Below, in pieces: positions 30,176-33,647 of a stretch of 33,647 nucleotides of DNA (the stretch's first letter is position 1; every line of letters starts with the position of its first letter). Both the position numbers and the translations under genes were made by a program. The notes under the pieces were generated by a model. The model was not told the origin of the DNA, did no database searches, and saw only the letters and a program-made list of their open reading frames with translations. The stretch covers positions 1-33,647 of the forward strand of contig CAXNAD020000059.1 in the NCBI GenBank assembly GCA_964200185.2. Direction: 5' to 3'. The DNA is from Choristocarpus tenellus KU-1152 (Eukaryota > Phaeophyceae).

Positions 30176-30467
30176 ATATGTTGTAAATTGGTCCATCATT
30201 TTCACCCCTCCATAATACCACACACCAGAAATAAGTGCAAACAAACTTCAAGCTCACCATCTTCCTAGCTTTAGCGGACTTTGTGCTTGGACCATAGGAT
30301 CTGTTGTCGATGACGATGGTAGCGGGGCTATCTTGACTGGATAGGCTGGAAGTCACAATATGGTCATCATTCATCATTCCGCCCAACATAAGCTCTTCAT
30401 ACTTGGCTTGGATGCTGTTGATAATCAGCACCTTTCTTATGTAAGGGGCAAGGAATACAGCTAGTGT
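30176..30467 (-). CDS. Transposon-like gene exon (upstream)
   Basis: It is 292 bp, phase 0 at its start and phase 1 at its end. It contains SIQAKYEELMLGGMMNDDH and later LKFVCTYFWCVVLWRGEND. A tempting earlier donor (AAGATG|GTGAGC) would break the frame with the next exon, so the later GTAAGC was chosen. Further exons probably lie toward 30.76 kb, where all three minus frames are open (for example KTFIRSSLVCRAYTKFPHAP after CTCTCCAACAG). Confidence 0.55.
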
Positions 30468-30734
30468 CTGAAGGAAATATGACTAGGAAGATTTTGTGTT
30501 CGGTTTAGGATGTCGTTACGTAGGGACACATAACAGGGGCAATACAGAAATGAAGTGTATAGTGAACACAAGTAGGTACGGGCAGCAGAACGGGTAGTTG
30601 GTGCATGTGGGAATTTTGTGTATGCTCGACACACAAGGGAAGAACGGATAAATGTCTTCTGTTGGAGAGAGAGGAAGACAATGTATTGTACATTCCCCAT
30701 GTTCAATTAATACCTTGAGAACCCTGCCAAAAAC

Positions 30735-32200
30735 ATTTAGACTGCAGGTCGTCAAAAACACGAATGAAAAAAATGTTGGCGCTCAAGCCGCTATCGGCAC
30801 CTCACAGAAATTGAGAAGATGAGAACCACAAACACCAGTATTGAACCATCCAGGCATTGCAAAACTCAAAACAATTATAATTCTTCAACATCTTGCACTC
30901 AAGTCGAAATTAGTATCTTATGGATATGGAGTGGATACTAAGCGGTTAAAAACGGTAGAATAACATCTTTGGATCCATCCAAGCCATGTGTTACTCAAAC
31001 TTACGTACAACACTCCAAAATGTTGGTGCCAATATCGCTATTTCTATCTTATATGTATAGCACATATATTCAAAATCCAAATAGTATCATCTCTTACTGG
31101 AAAAAATCCAAGCGACGTTTATCTGATATTCTGATAAATACTTCAAAATATTGTTCCCCAAGTTAACCTTACTATCTTATTGGATATATCCAAGAAAAAC
31201 GATAAAAAACATTTTTTCGATCCATCCAAGCGATGTGTACCTGCTACTTCTGAAAAAAATCGCAAATGTTCCCACTCAAGCCACTAATACTATCTTATGG
31301 ATATGGGACAGCTATTGGGCAAGCGTCAAACAACAGTTTGAACCCATTCAGCAACGTGTAATCTGATAAATATTTTTAAATACTTCCGCTCAAGTCAATC
31401 TTACTACCTTATAGATATAGACAAGACGAAACAGTCAAACATCCATTTGGGATCCATCCAAGAAATTTTGTAACCTCTTCTTCTGAAAAATATTTCAAAA
31501 TGTTGCCACTCGAGGCACCTAAAGTATGTTACGGAAATGGGGCGGATATTGGGCAAGTACAAGGGTCAAATACTAACTTGGGATCTATCCAAGCAACGTG
31601 TAACGGCTACTTCAGCAAATTCTTCGAAATTGCGCTCAAGTAACTATTATGTATGTGGGGCAGATATTGAGCGGGTGGAACTGTCAAAGTTCCATTTGGG
31701 ATCCATTAAAGCGATCTGTAACGGGTAGTTATACAAAATACTCCAAAATGTTGTTGCTCAAGTCACCATTAGTACCTTTTGTGTATAGGGCAGATATTGG
31801 TCGTGTGCAGAGATCAAAGTTACGTTTGGGATCCATCCAAGCGATGTGTACCTGCTACTTCTGGAAAGTACTTCAAAATGTTGTCACTCAATTCACCCTT
31901 GGAATATTATGTGTATGGGACAATTTTTGGGGAGGGGTGACAATCCAGAATTCAAGTTGGCATCCATTGAAACGACGAGTATCTGCTAATTCACATAATA
32001 TTAAAATATTGCCGTTGATTCACCATTGGTATTTTCTGGACATTGGGCAGATGTTGACCAGATGCAAAGGTCAAAACAAACGTTTTGAATACTTTGAAAC
32101 GATCTGTAACTGCTACATTCGCGAAATAATTCAAGATACTGTCCCTCAAGTTGTCACTAGTATGTTATGTACACATGCTCATGGGCGGGCACTTCTTACT
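30735..32200. repeat. Satellite array, 12 diverged units of ~124 bp
   Basis: The motif CTCAAG or a close variant, preceded by a TTCAAAATGTTG-like word, recurs at 30782, 30898, 31029, 31157, 31275, 31389, 31509, 31635, 31757, 31887, 32014 and 32145. Spacings are 114-131 bp, mean 124. Each unit also carries GGATCCATCCAAGCGATGTG or a variant about 65 bp before the anchor and TATGGGGCAGATATTGG after it. Spacings are not multiples of three, so frames through the array are incidental. Confidence 0.9.
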
Positions 32201-33057
32201 TAGCCCCTCTAGAGCCATTCTCTTCATCGCTGCCATACGGGAAAAAGAGGTGTGTTGGATGGAGTGCGCATCATTCTCGTGCCGTTTACTCCACCTAATC
32301 AGAAAACAACACCTTCGAGACCCAACCGGACAGGAACAGGAAACAACAGAGGCAAGAATCGTCAACTTGACAATGGATAATCGTATTTCAGTCCATTCTG
32401 CATCGATATCACACGGGCTCTAGACACACGTATTTCATTATCGCCCTGTGACATTTGACTTCAACAACGATAGAGGATACAAACATCTCGGCATAGACGA
32501 AGCAGGGAAGTCTCTGCCACAATCACTGACAAAGTGAGTAGGTACTTACTCCCTGGGCTTGACAGCAAAGAGGAACGGCCGGTCACCATCTAGGTGGTCT
32601 ACCGGAGAATGTCATCCCATCACCCATCAACAGCAATGTTGAATAGGCTCGTTTCAAGCTTCTAGTGTTTGGTTGTCTCCTGACAAGTTGTAGGTACCAA
32701 GCGCGATGCGTTGTAGATCATGCTTGAGGCTGTTGCATTCGTCGAATTGAGCAGATATAGACATGGAGCGAGTAACTCTCACCCCTCCCAGCCACAACAC
32801 ATGATCGATGTTCTTCCCCTCTAACCAGATGGTAGTGCCACACAAGGTTAGCCTCCATCCTCCATGGACAGAAGGTTACTCTGTCAAACGACAAACTCCA
32901 AATAGCTATTGATGTTGAAATTGAAAAAGGAGGAAGGGAAGGAAGCCTTCGAAGCAATAATAACAAGTGGTACGACTTCCAAACAAACCAACCACACCAA
33001 CCCACTACCTAGATACGGAAGGGTCGTGTTTGCAAATTGCTTTGACCCCACCCACAG
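32201..33057. other. No firm gene
   Basis: Between the satellite and the right-edge exons only isolated frames occur. A minus frame at 32654-32845 (TTIWLEGKNIDHVLWLGGVR, ending TAA-like context after DNQTLEA) is protein-like but lacks an acceptor or ATG. It could be a remnant of a mobile element. Confidence 0.35.
32654..32845 (-). CDS. Protein-like minus-strand frame, possible remnant
   Basis: A frame of about 63 codons ends at a TGA following DNQTLEA. It contains KNIDHVLWLGGVRV and EFDECN-like acidic spacing. V-x-x-x-x-WLGG is loosely reminiscent of the thumb region of non-LTR reverse transcriptases, but this is too weak to name. No splice acceptor is visible, and an in-frame stop lies a few codons upstream of the first possible start. 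Confidence 0.2.
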   Translation of the reverse strand: MCGTTIWLEGKNIDHVLWLGGVRVTRSMSISAQFDECNSLKHDLQRIALGTYNLSGDNQTLEA

Positions 33058-33131
33058 ATTGTTGAAAGAGGTGGGCGGTAGCCATGTGGGATTCCAATCG
33101 CGTTCGTATCTCCAAGCAAGAAGGGGCCTTG
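33058..33131 (+). CDS. Exon of an unidentified right-edge gene
   Basis: Acceptor TGACCCCACCCACAG and donor CCTTG|GTGAGT are both strong. The single open frame gives LLKEVGGSHVGFQSRSYLQA and RRGL, phase 1 at the end. No family is recognised. Confidence 0.45.
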
Positions 33132-33239
33132 GTGAGTAGGTGGTGGGTCGAATCCATTCTTACTTGGTACACCATTTGGCAAGTGTGATACTAACTTGAA
33201 TCGGCAATATCTTGCGCTGAGCTCGGAACTTCTCTTCAG

Positions 33240-33293
33240 CACTTGGCTACCTTTCAACTCCTCTCTCGCGTGCCATACATTGTACCGCGGTCA
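33240..33293 (+). CDS. Candidate short exon
   Basis: Acceptor AACTTCTCTTCAG gives two bases that complete Ala from the previous exon, then LGYLSTPLSRAIHC. Two donors are possible, GTACCG (33282) or GTCACC (33290), so the end is uncertain. Confidence 0.3.
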
Positions 33294-33478
33294 CCTGACA
33301 TCCTACATCCACGTTCTTTCCCATCAGATGCAATACATCTTGCCACCATGGCTGACAGACGTTGGCCCTCGTGCAGACCCTCGTGTATGCGATGAAAGAG
33401 ATGGCTGGCCTCTCCGCTCCGTAGAGAAATGTTTGTGAGACGAAGGCACGACCAAGACACCTTCACCTTGCCCGCAGG

Positions 33479-33638
33479 TGAGCTGTGCGAATATGGGCAA
33501 GCAACAATGTTGTGTTCGATGATTGGCGAGGACCCGAAGACTGTCGAGATTGTGCACTTGTTGGGCCTGGTGAAGTCGCTCTATCGTACTGTCGTGATAC
33601 GGTCGCCCGAACTCACCGTAACTGCACTCATATCGTAA
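33479..33638 (+). CDS. Last visible exon at the right edge
   Basis: Acceptor CACCTTGCCCGCAG is strong. The frame gives GELCEYGQATMLCSMIGED, VEIVHLLGLVKSLYRTVV and SPELTVTALIS, helical and HEAT-like in feel, ending TAA at 33638. Between it and the previous exon a segment after CCCATCAG (33330 on; MQYILPPWLTDVGPRADPR) may be another exon. Confidence 0.45.
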
Positions 33639-33647
33639 TTGATGACC

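Larger units (their letters stand above)
29381..30467 (-). mobile_element. Probable transposon-derived protein gene (partial)
   Basis: Exon 30467-30176 (acceptor TTTCCTTCAG, donor ATAT|GTAAGC) joins exon 30043-29757 in phase through Ser (T+CG). The first includes TLAVFLAPYIRKVLIINSIQ and ATIVIDNRSYGPSTK. The second includes VFFLVTKEFSQIFVVVLDYD. A further frame starts at ATG 29752 and includes HSVIVVSTDTVQDSN, NLLHIFLDGSCNQFKDRW. D-G-x3-Q-F-K-x-R is, as I recall, a signature of uncharacterised transposon proteins common in invertebrate and protist genomes. The last frame ends at donor CAAATGAA|GTGAGT, and a possible 13-codon exon lies at 29420-29381. The frames at 29757 and 29752 are out of register by one base, so either a ~43-bp intron (GTCATG..ACTAG) or a break separates them. 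Terminal repeats were not found. Confidence 0.55.

Noticed and set aside
30735-32200. CRISPR array
   Set aside because: The host is eukaryotic, units are 114-131 bp and diverged throughout, without short identical repeats alternating with unique spacers.
31649-32203. A 184-codon plus-strand frame running through four satellite units
   Set aside because: Unit spacing here is 122, 130, 127 and 131 bp, so equivalent bases fall in different frames and no protein repeat is conserved. It is open by chance.

Overview
This window is nuclear DNA of an intron-rich eukaryote, most likely a protist or alga. Almost no long open frame is intact. The genes are chains of short exons bounded by GT..AG sites whose reading phases agree when the exons are joined. 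Introns run from about 100 bp to 1.5 kb. There are no bacterial operons or ribosome binding sites. TTAGGG-type telomere-like repeats are scattered through introns and spacers, so the species probably has TTAGGG telomeres. One gene is a TPM + membrane helix + RING protein, a layout I know from plants and algae, which fits an algal source. The species cannot be named from sequence alone. Two 10-N assembly gaps are present (4221-4230 and 13000-13009).

Layout. (1) 1.2-9.4 kb, minus strand: a multi-exon gene ending in a GRF-type zinc finger, with an acidic DD-x-x-F motif and a coiled coil, probably a nucleic-acid or genome-maintenance factor. (2) 9.9-10.5 kb, minus: a compact two-exon gene for a protein of about 113 residues, unrecognised, with possible further exons up to about 11 kb. 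(3) 11-13.5 kb: no convincing gene; it holds a diverged ~390-bp duplication and a ~78-bp tandem repeat beside the second gap. (4) 13.5-18.2 kb, minus: the best-resolved gene, a membrane-anchored TPM-domain RING-HC E3 ligase, seven exons (one tentative), with the 5' end not found. (5) 18.2-19.3 kb: a divergent intergenic or 5' region. (6) 19.3-22.2 kb, plus: a complete three-exon gene for an 832-residue ribonuclease-inhibitor-type LRR protein with a long disordered basic tail. (7) 24.1-27.5 kb, plus: exons of one or two unrecognised genes, ending in a coiled-coil exon. (8) 29.4-30.5 kb, minus: exons of a probable transposon-derived protein. (9) 30.7-32.2 kb: a satellite array of 12 diverged units averaging 124 bp, directly upstream of the transposon-like gene. 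(10) 33.06 kb to the right edge, plus: partial exons of an unidentified gene.

Genes left of 18.2 kb lie on the minus strand; those from 19.3 to 27.5 kb lie on the plus strand. Telomere-like tracts follow this: TTAGGG is on the sense strand in 15 of the 19 multi-unit tracts I counted. No pathway links the genes. The window looks like an ordinary gene-bearing chromosome segment with one mobile-element and satellite island near its right end. Family names are from recognised motifs, not from database searches.
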